Below, piece after piece: positions 25,262 to 34,471 of a stretch of 64,000 bases of DNA. A model generated the notes under the pieces. That model was not told the origin of the DNA, searched no databases, and saw only the letters and a list, made by a program, of their open reading frames with translations. The stretch's first letter is position 1. The number at the start of each line of letters is the position of its first letter. This DNA is from Gemmatimonadota bacterium (lineage in GTDB: Bacteria; Gemmatimonadota; Gemmatimonadetes; Longimicrobiales; Gaopeijiaceae), in assembly GCA_041390105.1 (NCBI GenBank), contig JAWKQO010000001.1:1800001-1864000 (forward strand), given 5' to 3'. The translations under genes were made by a program, and so were the position numbers.

Positions 25262-26749
25262 ATGCGCCCCCTCATCCGCTCCCTCGCCCTGGCGCTGCTG
25301 CTGGCTCCGCTCCCGGTCGCCACCGCCGCCCAGGTGTCGCAGGACGATGCCGTGCGCGAGGCCCTCGAGGTGGTGGGCACCTGGTTGGACGCTCAGATGG
25401 CCTACGAGCAGATCCCGTCGTTCCAGGCTGCCATCGTGCATGACCAGGAGCTGGTCTGGAGCCGGGCAGCGGGATTGGCACACCCCGACCGGGGCGGGGC
25501 CGCAGACGAGCACACGCTCTACAGCATCTGCTCGATCTCGAAGCTGTTCACGTCCGTCTCCGTGATGCAGCTGCGCGACCGCGGGCTGCTCGACCTGCGC
25601 GACCCGGTAGCGAAGCACCTTCCCTGGTTCGATCTCGAACAGCGCTTCCCGGGGTCGGCGCCCATCACGGTGGAAGGCATCCTGACGCACTCGGCCGGCC
25701 TGCCCCGCGAGTCCAACCACCCCTACTGGACCGAGCCCGATTTCGCCTTCCCCACCAAGGACGAGATCATCGCCGGGCTCCATGAACAAGAGACGCTGTA
25801 CCCGGCCTGGAAGTACTTCCAGTACTCCAACCTCGGTCTCACCCTGGCGGGGGAAATCGTGGAGCAGATCTCCGGCATGCCGTACGACGCCTACGTGAGA
25901 GAGAACGTGCTGCGGCCGCTGGGAATGTCGGACACCTATCCGGAGATCCCGCTGGAGCATCGCGAGGGCCGCTTGGCCACCGGCTACGGCTCTCCGACCC
26001 GAAGTGGACGACGGGAGCCCGTCGCCTTCTTCCAGGCCAAGGGCATCGCGCCCGCTGCCGGCTATGCATCCACCGCGCGGGACCTCTCGCGTTTCGCGTC
26101 CTGGCAATTCCGCCTGCAGGGCGACGCCAAGCAGGTTCTGCAGGCCCATACGCTGGCGGAGATGCAGCGCGTGCACTACGTCGACCCCGAGTGGAACACC
26201 TTCTGGGGGCTGGGCTTCAGCATCAGCCGCCGCGGCGACAAGACCTTCGTGGGGCACGGCGGCAGCTGTCCGGGCTTCCGCAGCCAGCTCACGCTGCAGA
26301 TGGACGAGAAGATCGCGACGGTCTTCATGGCCAACGCCATGATCGGGGCGGGTACCTACACGAACGGGATGTACGATCTCGTGTCCGAAGCCATCCGCGC
26401 GGCCACGGGGTCCGAAGACCCGCCGAACCCGAGCGTGCCCCCCCCATCGCCGCCCCAGGCTCAGCCCGGACCGCCGCTCGACCTGACCCCGTTCGTCGGC
26501 ACGTACTCCGGGCAGCCCTGGGGATCGGAAACCGCGGTGGTGCGGTGGAAAGGAAGCCTGGCACTCCTGTCGCTGCCCACCGAGAACCCGCTCAGGGGGC
26601 TGACGCGGTTGAAACACGACTCGGGCGACGTCTTCTACCGCGTGCGCTCCGACGGGGAACGGGGCGAGGATGTGGTCTTCCACCGCGACGCCCAAGGCAA
26701 CGTGACCAGCTTCAGTGTCTTCGGAAACCACTCACGAAGGATGCGCTGA
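25262..26749 (+). CDS. Serine hydrolase, class C beta-lactamase family, 495 aa
   Basis: Exported penicillin-binding-protein-like hydrolase. The signal peptide ends near ATAAQ. The catalytic Ser-x-x-Lys is S91-ISK94, the Tyr-x-Asn motif is YSN near residue 190, and the third motif is HGGS (GHGGSCPGF) in place of KTG, as in esterase and peptidase members. A C-terminal domain of about 100 residues after a Pro-rich linker (PPSPPQAQPGPP) resembles the small barrel common in this family. A D-aminopeptidase or esterase role is more likely than beta-lactam resistance. The start follows GGGAG by 9 nt. Confidence 0.9.
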   Translation: MRPLIRSLALALLLAPLPVATAAQVSQDDAVREALEVVGTWLDAQMAYEQIPSFQAAIVHDQELVWSRAAGLAHPDRGGAADEHTLYSICSISKLFTSVSVMQLRDRGLLDLRDPVAKHLPWFDLEQRFPGSAPITVEGILTHSAGLPRESNHPYWTEPDFAFPTKDEIIAGLHEQETLYPAWKYFQYSNLGLTLAGEIVEQISGMPYDAYVRENVLRPLGMSDTYPEIPLEHREGRLATGYGSPTRSGRREPVAFFQAKGIAPAAGYASTARDLSRFASWQFRLQGDAKQVLQAHTLAEMQRVHYVDPEWNTFWGLGFSISRRGDKTFVGHGGSCPGFRSQLTLQMDEKIATVFMANAMIGAGTYTNGMYDLVSEAIRAATGSEDPPNPSVPPPSPPQAQPGPPLDLTPFVGTYSGQPWGSETAVVRWKGSLALLSLPTENPLRGLTRLKHDSGDVFYRVRSDGERGEDVVFHRDAQGNVTSFSVFGNHSRRMR

Positions 26750-26750
26750 C

Positions 26751-27104
26751 GTGGAGCCTGCGCCGCTCAAATCCCGCATTCCCTACGATGTCTTCGCCCA
26801 ACTCGACATTCGTGTCGGCACCATCGTCGAGGTCAGCGACGTGGAGGGGTCGTCCAAGCTTCTGCGCCTGCGTGTGGACTTCGGCGACGGGGTCCGCACC
26901 ATTCTGTCCGGAATGAAGAAGGAGCGACCGGATGCACAGGCGTTGGTGGGCGTCCAGACGCTGTTCGTGGTGAACCTCGAGCCTCGCCGCATGGCCGGGG
27001 AGGTCTCCGACGGCATGCTGTTCGATCTGGGGCATGCCGACGGAGTCACACCCCGCCTGGCCATTCCCGAAGGGCCCATCCCCAACGGCGCGCGGGCGGG
27101 CTGA
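26751..27104 (+). CDS. tRNA-binding (CsaA/MetRS-beta-like) OB-fold protein, 117 aa
   Basis: Single OB-fold domain: VFAQLDIRVGTIVEVSDVEGSSKLLRLRVDFG is the hallmark of the tRNA-binding domain found in CsaA, MetG C-termini and EMAP II, followed by ILSGMKKERP and FVVNLEPRRMAGEVSDGMLF. It is stand-alone and cytoplasmic, and is probably a dimeric tRNA or chaperone-like binding protein. GTG 26751 lies 1 nt after the preceding stop. An alternative start at 26715 would overlap the hydrolase gene. Confidence 0.85.
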   Translation: MEPAPLKSRIPYDVFAQLDIRVGTIVEVSDVEGSSKLLRLRVDFGDGVRTILSGMKKERPDAQALVGVQTLFVVNLEPRRMAGEVSDGMLFDLGHADGVTPRLAIPEGPIPNGARAG

Positions 27105-27230
27105 GAAAGCACCCTACGTCATCGGGAGCACACAGCTACGTCATCCGGCATGGCCGGTCTCGGGCCCGCACCTCGCCATATCCAGGTGCAAGGGCCGACG
27201 AGCACCTCTTCTGCCTGCCTGGAGATCGAC

Positions 27231-27857
27231 GTGAAATCAGCCGCTCTCACCACCTGTGCGCTCCTCGCGCTGGCCGCCTTCACGCCAGCGACGCCGGGGA
27301 GTCCCGCCACTCCCGAGGAAGAGGTGCTCTCGCCCCTGCGCCAGCGCATCGACCGCCTGGCCGCCGAGCTGGCCCGTGCAGACTCCGTCTACCGGGCCGA
27401 CGTCGAGCCCATCGAGCGCATGCTGCGGCCCTTCTCCACAGACTCCCTGCTCGTGCGCCGCGTGTCGCTGGCGCTGGTGCGAGAGGCACGTTCCACTGGG
27501 TTGGCTCCCGGACTGCTGACCTCCGTCCTGCTGGTGGAGAATCCCTGGCTCGACCCGGCGGCGCGCAGCTTCGTGGGGGCCGTGGGCCTGATGCAGGTGA
27601 TGCCCTTCCATGCGGGAGAGTGGGAGTGCGAGTCGGACGACCTCGAGAACATCGAAGCCAACATCTGCCACGGGTCGCGGATCTTCGCCCGACTGCTCGA
27701 CCGCTCCGACGGCGACGTGGAGCGGGCGCTCCTCCGCTACAACGGTTGTGTGCATGGACGCAACACTCCGGACTGCCACGAATACCCTGCCAAGGTGTAC
27801 GCCAGGGCAGGTCAGGCCTTGATTCGCGGCTGGATCCAGGCGGTCCCCTCGCCTTGA
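27231..27857 (+). CDS. Lytic transglycosylase SLT-domain protein, 208 aa
   Basis: The signal peptide is about residues 1-22, followed by a helical linker and a small SLT domain. The catalytic Glu lies in LLVENPWLDP, followed by the family pattern SFVGAVGLMQVMP and, near the end, LLRYNGC...YPAKVYAR. It cleaves peptidoglycan in the periplasm. GTG 27231 has GGAG 8 nt upstream. The four Cys residues (ECE, ICH, GCV, DCH) may form disulfides. Confidence 0.88.
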   Translation: MKSAALTTCALLALAAFTPATPGSPATPEEEVLSPLRQRIDRLAAELARADSVYRADVEPIERMLRPFSTDSLLVRRVSLALVREARSTGLAPGLLTSVLLVENPWLDPAARSFVGAVGLMQVMPFHAGEWECESDDLENIEANICHGSRIFARLLDRSDGDVERALLRYNGCVHGRNTPDCHEYPAKVYARAGQALIRGWIQAVPSP

Positions 27858-27931
27858 GGCGGGGGGTGGCATATCGTCTGCTCGTGAGCACCGACCAAGG
27901 CACCGGCCGCACCCCCGAACCAGGAGTGCCG

Positions 27932-28372
27932 ATGGATCGCAGACAGACCGATCGGCGGGCATCCCACGTCCTGCTGTCCGACTGGCGTTGGGCCTGGCGC
28001 GGACGCCGCCGGGGTGGCCGTCGGGCAGGCGAGGTACTGGAGAGTGGCGTCGACTGGCATCACCCCTGGTTCCTGGTGCTCACCCTGGTGGTCATGGCCC
28101 TGAGCACGCTGGACGCCATCTTCACGCTCGAGCTGATCGCGCGCGGCGTGGTGCGGGAAGCGAATCCGGTCATGCGCTTCCTCATGGAGCTCGACGTGCA
28201 GCTCTTCGCGAACTTCAAGGTGCTGTTGACCGGGTTCGCGATGCTGATCCTGGTCGCCTGCAACACCAACTCGGTCCTCCGCCGCGTTCCCGTGCGGGGC
28301 ATCCTGCACGGCATCCTGGTCTTCTACGTCGCTCTCATCGGCTACGAGGTGCACCTGCTCGGGCTGTCCTGA
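27932..28372 (+). CDS. DUF5658 membrane protein, 146 aa
   Basis: Basic N-terminus (DRRQTDRR, RRRGGRR) and three hydrophobic helices. The first loop has LSTLDAIFTLELIARGVVREANPVMRFLMELD, the typical DUF5658 pattern with an Asp-Ala pair and an E-NP motif, and the second helix starts FANFKVLLT. Function unknown. ATG 27932 follows AGGAG by 6 nt. It is probably co-transcribed with the transglycosylase gene 74 bp upstream. Confidence 0.8.
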   Translation: MDRRQTDRRASHVLLSDWRWAWRGRRRGGRRAGEVLESGVDWHHPWFLVLTLVVMALSTLDAIFTLELIARGVVREANPVMRFLMELDVQLFANFKVLLTGFAMLILVACNTNSVLRRVPVRGILHGILVFYVALIGYEVHLLGLS

Positions 28373-28437
28373 CGAGCCGCCACCCGGCGCGCTTCGTCAC
28401 TCCAGAGCCGCACCACCGCTGGCCCCCGCCGCACCGG

Positions 28438-29328
28438 TCAGGGGGACAGCCCCGGCTGGTAGTAGGAGATGAACTCGAGGAAGCGCGCGACGGCGACCAT
28501 ATCCGGGGCGGTCATCCGGATGGTGTGCGCATCCTTCAACTCGATGAACGGCAGGTAGGCCAGAACCTGCGCCTGGCGGTAGTGCTTGAACGAGATCTCC
28601 AGTTCGATGGGCCCGTTCAGGCGGTAGGGGCGCAGCGAGCCGTGCCTGCGCACGCCCGCCTCCACCTTCTCCCGGATGAGCTGCTGCGCCGGGCGGGGCA
28701 TCATGGTGGTGGCCGAATGGAAACCCAGCGCCCACTTCACGGTGGCACCTTCGATGTCGCCCAGCAGGCCCTGGGCCTCGGCCACGATGGCGTCGTCGCC
28801 CGAGATCGCGACCACCGGGACGCCGAAATGGCCGGCGATGGCTGCGTTGATCCCCGCTTCCGGCATTTCCACACCGTTGAGGCGCACGGCGGTGAGGTTG
28901 GCACTCGACATCGTATGGGCCCGCACACCTTCCGTGTTCGTGGTGCTCGAGTGGTAGCCGATGAAGACGGCGGCATCGAACGTGGAATCGATGCCTTCCA
29001 TCATGGCCAGGGGCCGGGGCCAGGAGCGCACCAGCAAGACGTCGTCCGGGAGTCGTTCGATCAAGATGTTCTGACCGTTCCCATGCGAGTCCGCCACCAC
29101 GATCTCGGTGGCACCCGCCGCCCGAGCACCTTCGATGGCGGCGTTGACCTCGTCGGTCATGAACTCGCGGAAGCGGGCGTACTCGAAGCCACCCGGACCC
29201 AGCTGCTCGTCCGTGACCACCCCGGTGATCCCCTCGAGGTCGGCGGAGATGTGGACCTTGAGCCCCTGGGCCGAGAGCTGGGGAGCGAGACCGGCCAGGA
29301 TCAGGAGTGTGGCGGCGGTGCGGACCAT
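28438..29328 (-). CDS. M55 D-aminopeptidase (DppA-like), exported, 296 aa
   Basis: Zinc peptidase of the DppA fold. The N-terminal metal site SADLEGITGV (Asp-x-Glu) follows a signal peptide, a difference from cytoplasmic B. subtilis DppA. Other family motifs are ADSHGNG, LVRSWPRPLAMMEG, FIGYHSSTTN (metal His), MPEAGINAAIAGHFGVPVVAISGDDA and VKWALGFHSA. It should release N-terminal D-amino acids from peptides, for example cell-wall fragments. ATG 29328 has CGGAGG 5 nt upstream, and the longer frame upstream is not conserved. Confidence 0.9.
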   Translation of the reverse strand: MVRTAATLLILAGLAPQLSAQGLKVHISADLEGITGVVTDEQLGPGGFEYARFREFMTDEVNAAIEGARAAGATEIVVADSHGNGQNILIERLPDDVLLVRSWPRPLAMMEGIDSTFDAAVFIGYHSSTTNTEGVRAHTMSSANLTAVRLNGVEMPEAGINAAIAGHFGVPVVAISGDDAIVAEAQGLLGDIEGATVKWALGFHSATTMMPRPAQQLIREKVEAGVRRHGSLRPYRLNGPIELEISFKHYRQAQVLAYLPFIELKDAHTIRMTAPDMVAVARFLEFISYYQPGLSP

Positions 29329-29480
29329 GGTGCCTCCGGAGCGAGATCTGGAGGCGTCAGTCTTCGCTGCGGGTGCCGGTCGCGCAACCGAAGGAGGCTC
29401 GATGCATCCCCGGAGCGGCCCTCGTGCGGCGCGGGTGCCGCCCGAGAGGGACACCAGCGCTCGAGAACAGGCCGGCCGGC

Positions 29481-30347
29481 CTAGGCGGCTCGCGCCGTCC
29501 CCCCGGTGGCCCCCGGCCGCGCGCGCAGTTGTGTCACCATCCATACGGACACGCCCAGCAGCACCGCCGAGATGACCTGTGCTTGCGTGAAGGTGCCGAA
29601 CAGGAAGCGGTCGCTCTTCAAGCGGACGATCTCCAGCAGGAAGCGGTTGACCGCGTACAAGCCCATCCAGGCGCCGAACATCCAGCCTGGCCGATGGGGA
29701 ACATGCCGGAGCCGCAGCAGCAGCACGAAGATGACGAGCGAGGTGACCATCTCGTAGAGCTGGGTGGGGTGTACGGGGATCACCTCACCGAAGCGGGCCA
29801 CCAGCGCGGGATCGATCTCCACGCCGAAACGGTCGCGCAGCACCGTGACCGTGGTCGGTGGTGCTCCCTCTGGGAAGGCCACGCCCGCCCAGGACCCGGT
29901 GGGGCGCCCGTAGTCGTCCCCCGCCAGGAAGCAGCCGAAGCGCCCCACCAGAATCCCGATCGGCATGCCCATCGCGATGGCGTCGAAGGTCTTTCCCACC
30001 GGAAGCCGCGTGCGGCGCATGTAGATCCACACCATGAGCGTGGCCAGGATGAATCCGCCGTACCACGTGAAGCCCGTGCCGGAGAACAGCGCGGACAGGC
30101 CCCGCCCACCGGACTGGGGCGGATTCGCCAGCACGAAGTAGAGCTTTCCGCCGACGATGCCCCCGACCAGCGCCCAGAACACGAGGTCGCTCATGCGCTC
30201 CCCGTCTTCGCCCAGCCGGTTCAGCTCGTGACGAGCCACCACTCCCGCGGCGATGAACGAGAAGAACAGGAGGATGCCGAAGGACTGCACCTCGGCTCCC
30301 CCGATGATCGGAAAACCTTCGGGGATTTGGAACAGGATCGGTCGCAC
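29481..30347 (-). CDS. lgt: Prolipoprotein diacylglyceryl transferase Lgt, 288 aa
   Basis: Inner-membrane enzyme that attaches diacylglycerol to the lipobox Cys of pre-lipoproteins. Seven helices with the Lgt signature GRFGCFLAGDDYGRPT (catalytic Arg region) and HPTQLYE further on. The second Cys of the usual GCFxxGCC is Asp here. GTG 30347 has GGAGG 7 nt upstream. The last bases lie in a 14-bp perfect palindrome (29469-29482) of unclear meaning. Confidence 0.95.
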   Translation of the reverse strand: MRPILFQIPEGFPIIGGAEVQSFGILLFFSFIAAGVVARHELNRLGEDGERMSDLVFWALVGGIVGGKLYFVLANPPQSGGRGLSALFSGTGFTWYGGFILATLMVWIYMRRTRLPVGKTFDAIAMGMPIGILVGRFGCFLAGDDYGRPTGSWAGVAFPEGAPPTTVTVLRDRFGVEIDPALVARFGEVIPVHPTQLYEMVTSLVIFVLLLRLRHVPHRPGWMFGAWMGLYAVNRFLLEIVRLKSDRFLFGTFTQAQVISAVLLGVSVWMVTQLRARPGATGGTARAA

Positions 30348-30366
30348 GAAAAACCCTCCGTGACCC

Positions 30367-31350
30367 TCAGCGCGAAATGCGGGTGAACTGCACGTGGACC
30401 GTGAAGTCCACGGACGGACTGTTGGGCGGCACGTCCTCGACGAAGCCCACCTGCCACCGCCAGACGCCCCGGGTCCCCGCCACGCCCAGCGTGAGCAAAG
30501 TGGCGGCATGGTCGAGCTCGCTCACCCCGGCCCCGACCAGGTACGGGCTCGACCCCGCGAGCTGTGCCAGCAGCGCCACCGACCCCAGCGAACGCTCCCC
30601 GGCGATCAGCGCGTAGAATGCCGCGGAGCGCGTCCAGGGCCGGGCCCAAGCCGGCGCGTTCAGGGTGGATACGCCGCTCAGCGCGTGCAGGTGCCAGCGG
30701 GTCCAGGATCGGCGCCAGAGGGCCTCCACTCCCAGATCGCCGCGCCCCGTTCCCGTGCCCTCCACCCCCGTGGGCAACTCTACCGTGGCGCGCAGGGACA
30801 GCGCGCTCCCTTCACCTGCGCGCACGGCCCATTTCGCGAAGAGCTGCACGTCCTCGGGGCCGAACCTGCGCTCCGGCACCCGGAGCAGAACCTCTCCATC
30901 GGAGTCCCAGAGGACGAGTCCATACTGACCGTTGGGCACCTGCTCCCGATCGCCGTTGGGGAGGTTGAAAGCGCCGTGCAGTCCCTGGATGAGCGGGTCG
31001 AGGAAGCCCGCCCAGTTGGTCTGGAAGCTGATCCGGCCCCCGAGCTCCCACCCTCGTCCCATTCCCCGGCGCACGGTCACGGTCGTGGTCAGGCGCTCGA
31101 GATCGAAGTACTCCTGGAGGGCGTCGCCCTCCCGACTCTCGAAGATGTTCGAATAGGCGAACGCCACGTCTGCCCGGGTGCGACTCCGCGCCAGCACGTC
31201 CGCCCCCTCGGGGATCGGCACGTAGAACAACTCATAGACGGGGTTCCGCTCGCTGGTGCCCAGCGGCCCGAACGCAGGCTGCTGCGCCGAGACCCGGAGA
31301 GGCAGGAGCAGGAACGCAGCGAGGGCGAGGTGGAGGGTGGCGGGGGACAC
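30367..31350 (-). CDS. DUF3187-type outer-membrane protein, 327 aa
   Basis: The signal peptide ends RVSAQQ. Then comes SERNPVYELFYVPIPEGAD and alternating beta-strand segments ending in aromatic residues, with FNLPNGDRE in the middle, a DUF3187 mark. The C-terminus FTVHVQFTRISR fits an outer-membrane barrel end. Function unknown, probably a porin-like channel. It starts a unit with lgt, whose start is 19 bp downstream of this stop. Confidence 0.78.
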   Translation of the reverse strand: MSPATLHLALAAFLLLPLRVSAQQPAFGPLGTSERNPVYELFYVPIPEGADVLARSRTRADVAFAYSNIFESREGDALQEYFDLERLTTTVTVRRGMGRGWELGGRISFQTNWAGFLDPLIQGLHGAFNLPNGDREQVPNGQYGLVLWDSDGEVLLRVPERRFGPEDVQLFAKWAVRAGEGSALSLRATVELPTGVEGTGTGRGDLGVEALWRRSWTRWHLHALSGVSTLNAPAWARPWTRSAAFYALIAGERSLGSVALLAQLAGSSPYLVGAGVSELDHAATLLTLGVAGTRGVWRWQVGFVEDVPPNSPSVDFTVHVQFTRISR

Positions 31351-31387
31351 CCTTCAAGATAGAGCAAGGCGCGATGGGGTCCAGCGT

Positions 31388-31420
31388 GAGCGGGAGCCAC
31401 CGTGGTCGTGGCTCCCGCTC
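31388..31420 (-). terminator. Perfect 13-bp stem-loop after the beta-propeller gene
   Basis: Inverted repeat GAGCGGGAGCCAC / GTGGCTCCCGCTC with a 7-base loop, 9 bases past the stop of the minus-strand beta-propeller gene and 37 bases before the DUF3187 start. There is no T-run on either side, so it may act as a Rho-assisted terminator or an RNA 3'-end guard. Confidence 0.65.
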
Positions 31421-31429
31421 CTTGGCAGT

Positions 31430-32608
31430 TCAGCCCTGCAGTCGGTACCGCTCGATGTATTGGAGGTCCATCTCGTCGAAGCGGATCACGTAGGCGGTGC
31501 CGTTTCCGAATCCGACCAGCCGCCGCGCGGGCTCCAGCTCCACGCTGCCGATCCGCTTCCCGCTGGCGTCGAACACGTCGTAGAGCGGCGGCTCACCGGC
31601 GCGCCGGTAGCGCCGCACCCAGGCACGACCACTCGGGTCCACCAGGACATCGCCGGGATCGAAGGCCGGCTTGGTCTCCGGCCAGGTGTAGTCGTTGATG
31701 TCCGCTTCCGCCCCCAACCCCCCGCCGCGGGCGAAGCTGGTCCGCACCTGGCTGTTGTTCATCTCCACGGAGATCCCGATGCCACCGCCGCGCTGCGCGC
31801 TGGTCTGCACCCACTCGTTCTTGTCCGCCGTGCGGATCGGGATGGGGTCGTAGGGCACAGGCGTCCCGGGATGAACGGTCCCGTCGGGATCGATCCAGTC
31901 GACGCGGTAGGGCTCTCCCATCCGGACCAGGGCCACCCGACCGTCCGCGCCGACCGCCCACCCGTCCGCGGCCGAAAGCGGGATCTGACGCACCATACGC
32001 TGTTGAGCATTGGGCCCCCCCGACGAGCGGTCCTCGCGGGCGGGCAGCTGGGCCTCGCCGAGCTCGACGATCTCTCCGGTCGCCAGGTCCCAGCGCTTTA
32101 CCTTGGCGTGCGTGGGCAGCGCTCCACCCGGGGCGAGTCCGACGGTCTGATAGTAGATCCGTCCCTGCCCATCCGCGCCCGCGGGAATGCGGGGCTCGAA
32201 ATTCCCACCCGGGCCCGGCGTCCCGGTCGCCATCGGGTGGGTCTCCCCGAACCGGAGATCGGCCCCGAGCTCGGTGAGCCGGGCGTTGCCCAGATCGACC
32301 AGGAGGCTGCGGCCCCCCGGCAGCGCATAGACCGCGTCCGGCTGCCGGTACTCCTCGGGGCCTTGGCCCTCACGCCCGAACGGCTCGACGCGGCCCTTGG
32401 CGAGGTCCACGACCTGGAGCGTTTTGGACAACGGATCCGCTACGACGAGGCGGCCGTCCGGGAGCTCCCTTACGCGGTTGACCAACCCGAAGCCCTCGTC
32501 GAGGGCGGCGTCGCGTACCAGGCGGGGGACCCCCTGGGCGCTTCCCGCCTCCGATCCCATCCCGATTGCCGCCACCACTCCGGTGACCGCAAGTACCGAC
32601 CTTCGCAT
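31430..32608 (-). CDS. Exported 6-bladed beta-propeller protein, 392 aa
   Basis: Signal peptide (RRSVLAVTGVVAAIGMG...GSAQ), then NHL/6-blade propeller repeats: GFGLVNRVRELPDGRLVVADPL, LQVVDLAKGRVEPFGREGQGPEEYRQPDAVY, RSLLVDLGNARLTEL. The GREGxGPxEY motif is typical of the large family of periplasmic propellers in Bacteroidota and Gemmatimonadota. It is likely a binding scaffold, with no catalytic motif found. ATG 32608 is chosen over 32614 because GGAGG sits at the right distance. Confidence 0.8.
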   Translation of the reverse strand: MRRSVLAVTGVVAAIGMGSEAGSAQGVPRLVRDAALDEGFGLVNRVRELPDGRLVVADPLSKTLQVVDLAKGRVEPFGREGQGPEEYRQPDAVYALPGGRSLLVDLGNARLTELGADLRFGETHPMATGTPGPGGNFEPRIPAGADGQGRIYYQTVGLAPGGALPTHAKVKRWDLATGEIVELGEAQLPAREDRSSGGPNAQQRMVRQIPLSAADGWAVGADGRVALVRMGEPYRVDWIDPDGTVHPGTPVPYDPIPIRTADKNEWVQTSAQRGGGIGISVEMNNSQVRTSFARGGGLGAEADINDYTWPETKPAFDPGDVLVDPSGRAWVRRYRRAGEPPLYDVFDASGKRIGSVELEPARRLVGFGNGTAYVIRFDEMDLQYIERYRLQG

Positions 32609-33005
32609 CAGCATCCTCCGTCTGGCAGGCGACCCTGGGGCTCCACCCGCGGTTCGTCGCAACGTGGCTGGGACGTTCTGGAACGGCCCCACGGTTGCTC
32701 CGGGCGGACTGGTACACACAGGCGGCGGGGATGTCCCGCCTGTCGCGAGGACCACTCCGGCGGGCCGGAGGGCCTTCCACTCCTGGGACGGTGGAGCATC
32801 CGGAGGTGCGTGCGAACCTCCGTGCCCGGCATCCACCGCCGTAACATTTTGGCTCACCTCAACTTCCGGCCAGCTCCCGCGCCCCGGGGCGAAGCGGTGC
32901 GCACCCTTTGGCGGCGCGGCTCTTGCACATAGCTTTCGGCTCCACCCCCACGTCGCAGCAGGCTTTTCGAGCCGCACCACTCAAGAGCGGAGAGGCGGTC
33001 GGGGC
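32609..33005. other. 397-bp divergent gap with no supported gene
   Basis: The region lies between the propeller and glycosyltransferase genes, which point away from each other, so both promoters should be here. It holds a small GGCGGG-N5-CCCGCC stem and a short AT-richer patch near TAACATTTTGG. No gene with plausible composition, tRNA-like fold or repeat was found. Frames crossing it are uninterrupted only because of the high GC. Confidence 0.5.
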
Positions 33006-34433
33006 GTGATCGACACCTATCAGGGCAGCCCGCCGACACTCGAGTTTGCTTCACCCGGCGAGTGGGCCAGGCCTCAGCCCCACCCGGCCACCTCATCGGG
33101 CGCCTCGCGTCCGCTGAGGGTGCTCCTATTGGCCTTCGCGTACCCGCCCTTCCCCGCCTCGGGGTCGATGCGAGCGGAGAAGATCGCACAGGCGCTGGTG
33201 GCGCGCGGCCACGAGGTGAAGGTGCTCACCGCGCCGGCGCGAGCCGGCGAGCGCGGCATCCGCATCGAGGATCGCAGCCTCGAGGTGCGTACGCTCCGCT
33301 ACCCCGGCAATCCCCGCCACCTCTGGATCCGGGCCCGGCAGCTGCTGGGAAGAAGCAATGGCAAGGGGAACGGACGCTCCGGCGGGGGAGCGGGCGGCTC
33401 GTCCGGATTCGCCTCGCGCAACGGCGGGGGGCCCTCACAACTCATCCGCGCCCTCCTGTTCCTGCCCGATGATCAACAGGGCTTTGGGCTGGCCGCGCTC
33501 ACGCACGGGCTCACCCATGCGCATGCGTCGTACGACCTGATCTACTCGACCGCGCCGCCGTTCTCGTCCCACCTCGCGGGCTACGTGTTGCACCGTCTCA
33601 CAGGCACCCCCTGGGTGGCGGAGTTCCGCGATCCCTGGACCAACAACCCGGTCAACCCCAAGCCTCGCACGGGTCTGACCGACGCCCTGGAGGATCGCTT
33701 CGAGAGCGCGGTGATCCGTACCGCGGAGCGGGTGGTAGTGGGGACGCGTCGCTTGCTCAACGAGTTGGCCGAGCGGCATGGCCCCCAGAATGCGCGTAAA
33801 TTGCTCCTGGTTCGCAACGGGATCGACACCATCGCGGAAGAAGCCCCGACCCCGCGCCCACATTCAGAGCTCCTGCACCTGGGCACGCTCTACGGGGCAC
33901 GCTCGGCCGAGTTCCTGCTCGAGGGCTTGGCGCGTGTGCTGACCTCGGATTCCGATCCCGAAACGCTGCGCGTCCGTTTTGTGGGCGTCGATGACGACGA
34001 GCAGCGTCAGGGGCTGCAGGCGTTGGCGGAACGGCTCGGCTTGGCCCGCGCCGCCATCTTCGAAGCCTGGCAACCCCGCGCAGAGGCTCTGCGTACGCTG
34101 GCCGCCGCCGACTTCCCCATCTTGCTGGCCATCAACCAGCCTGCGCAGGTACCGAACAAGCTCTATGAGTACCTCGGCACCCGTAAGCCCATCATCGCGC
34201 TCGTGGACGAGGACGGCGAATCGGCGCACCTGCTGCGGCGGGCGGGGCGGCACATCCTGTTGTACCAGGACACCGCCGACGCGTGGGAATCCGCGTTCCG
34301 CCGCGCAACCGCGCTCATCCGAGACCACAGCAGCGCCACCAGCTCGACGGACGCCTTGAAGCTGTGGAGCACGGAGCGGCAGTTCGACCGCCTCGTCGAC
34401 GTCCTCGAAGGCAAGCCGATCACGGACGAGTAG
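33006..34433 (+). CDS. GT4-type glycosyltransferase, 475 aa
   Basis: Two Rossmann-like halves. The N-terminal half starts LRVLLLAFAYPPFPASGSMRAEKIAQALVARGHEV, the classic GT4 acceptor-side opening, and continues with DLIYSTAPPFSSHLAG and WVAEFRDPW. The C-terminal half has LLLVRNGID, LHLGTLYGARSAEFLLEGL and VPNKLYEYLGTRKPIIAL. A Gly/Ser/Asn-rich linker (about residues 117-140) is unusual. It probably adds a sugar to a surface polysaccharide or lipid. The start is uncertain. GTG 33006 is used, but the conserved part begins only at about residue 37. Confidence 0.82.
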   Translation: MIDTYQGSPPTLEFASPGEWARPQPHPATSSGASRPLRVLLLAFAYPPFPASGSMRAEKIAQALVARGHEVKVLTAPARAGERGIRIEDRSLEVRTLRYPGNPRHLWIRARQLLGRSNGKGNGRSGGGAGGSSGFASRNGGGPSQLIRALLFLPDDQQGFGLAALTHGLTHAHASYDLIYSTAPPFSSHLAGYVLHRLTGTPWVAEFRDPWTNNPVNPKPRTGLTDALEDRFESAVIRTAERVVVGTRRLLNELAERHGPQNARKLLLVRNGIDTIAEEAPTPRPHSELLHLGTLYGARSAEFLLEGLARVLTSDSDPETLRVRFVGVDDDEQRQGLQALAERLGLARAAIFEAWQPRAEALRTLAAADFPILLAINQPAQVPNKLYEYLGTRKPIIALVDEDGESAHLLRRAGRHILLYQDTADAWESAFRRATALIRDHSSATSSTDALKLWSTERQFDRLVDVLEGKPITDE

Positions 34434-34471
34434 GTCGGCGCCGGCGGGGCTTTCCGAAAGGCCCAGGCACC

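Noticed and set aside
27110..27165. Two copies of CTACGTCATC in the gap before the transglycosylase
   Set aside because: Only two 10-base copies with different flanks, too little for a regulatory claim.
29469..29482. 14-bp perfect palindrome AGGCCGGCCGGCCT at the lgt end
   Set aside because: Short, GC-only and partly within coding sequence. Such palindromes arise by chance at this GC. No T-run or repeat copy elsewhere was noticed.
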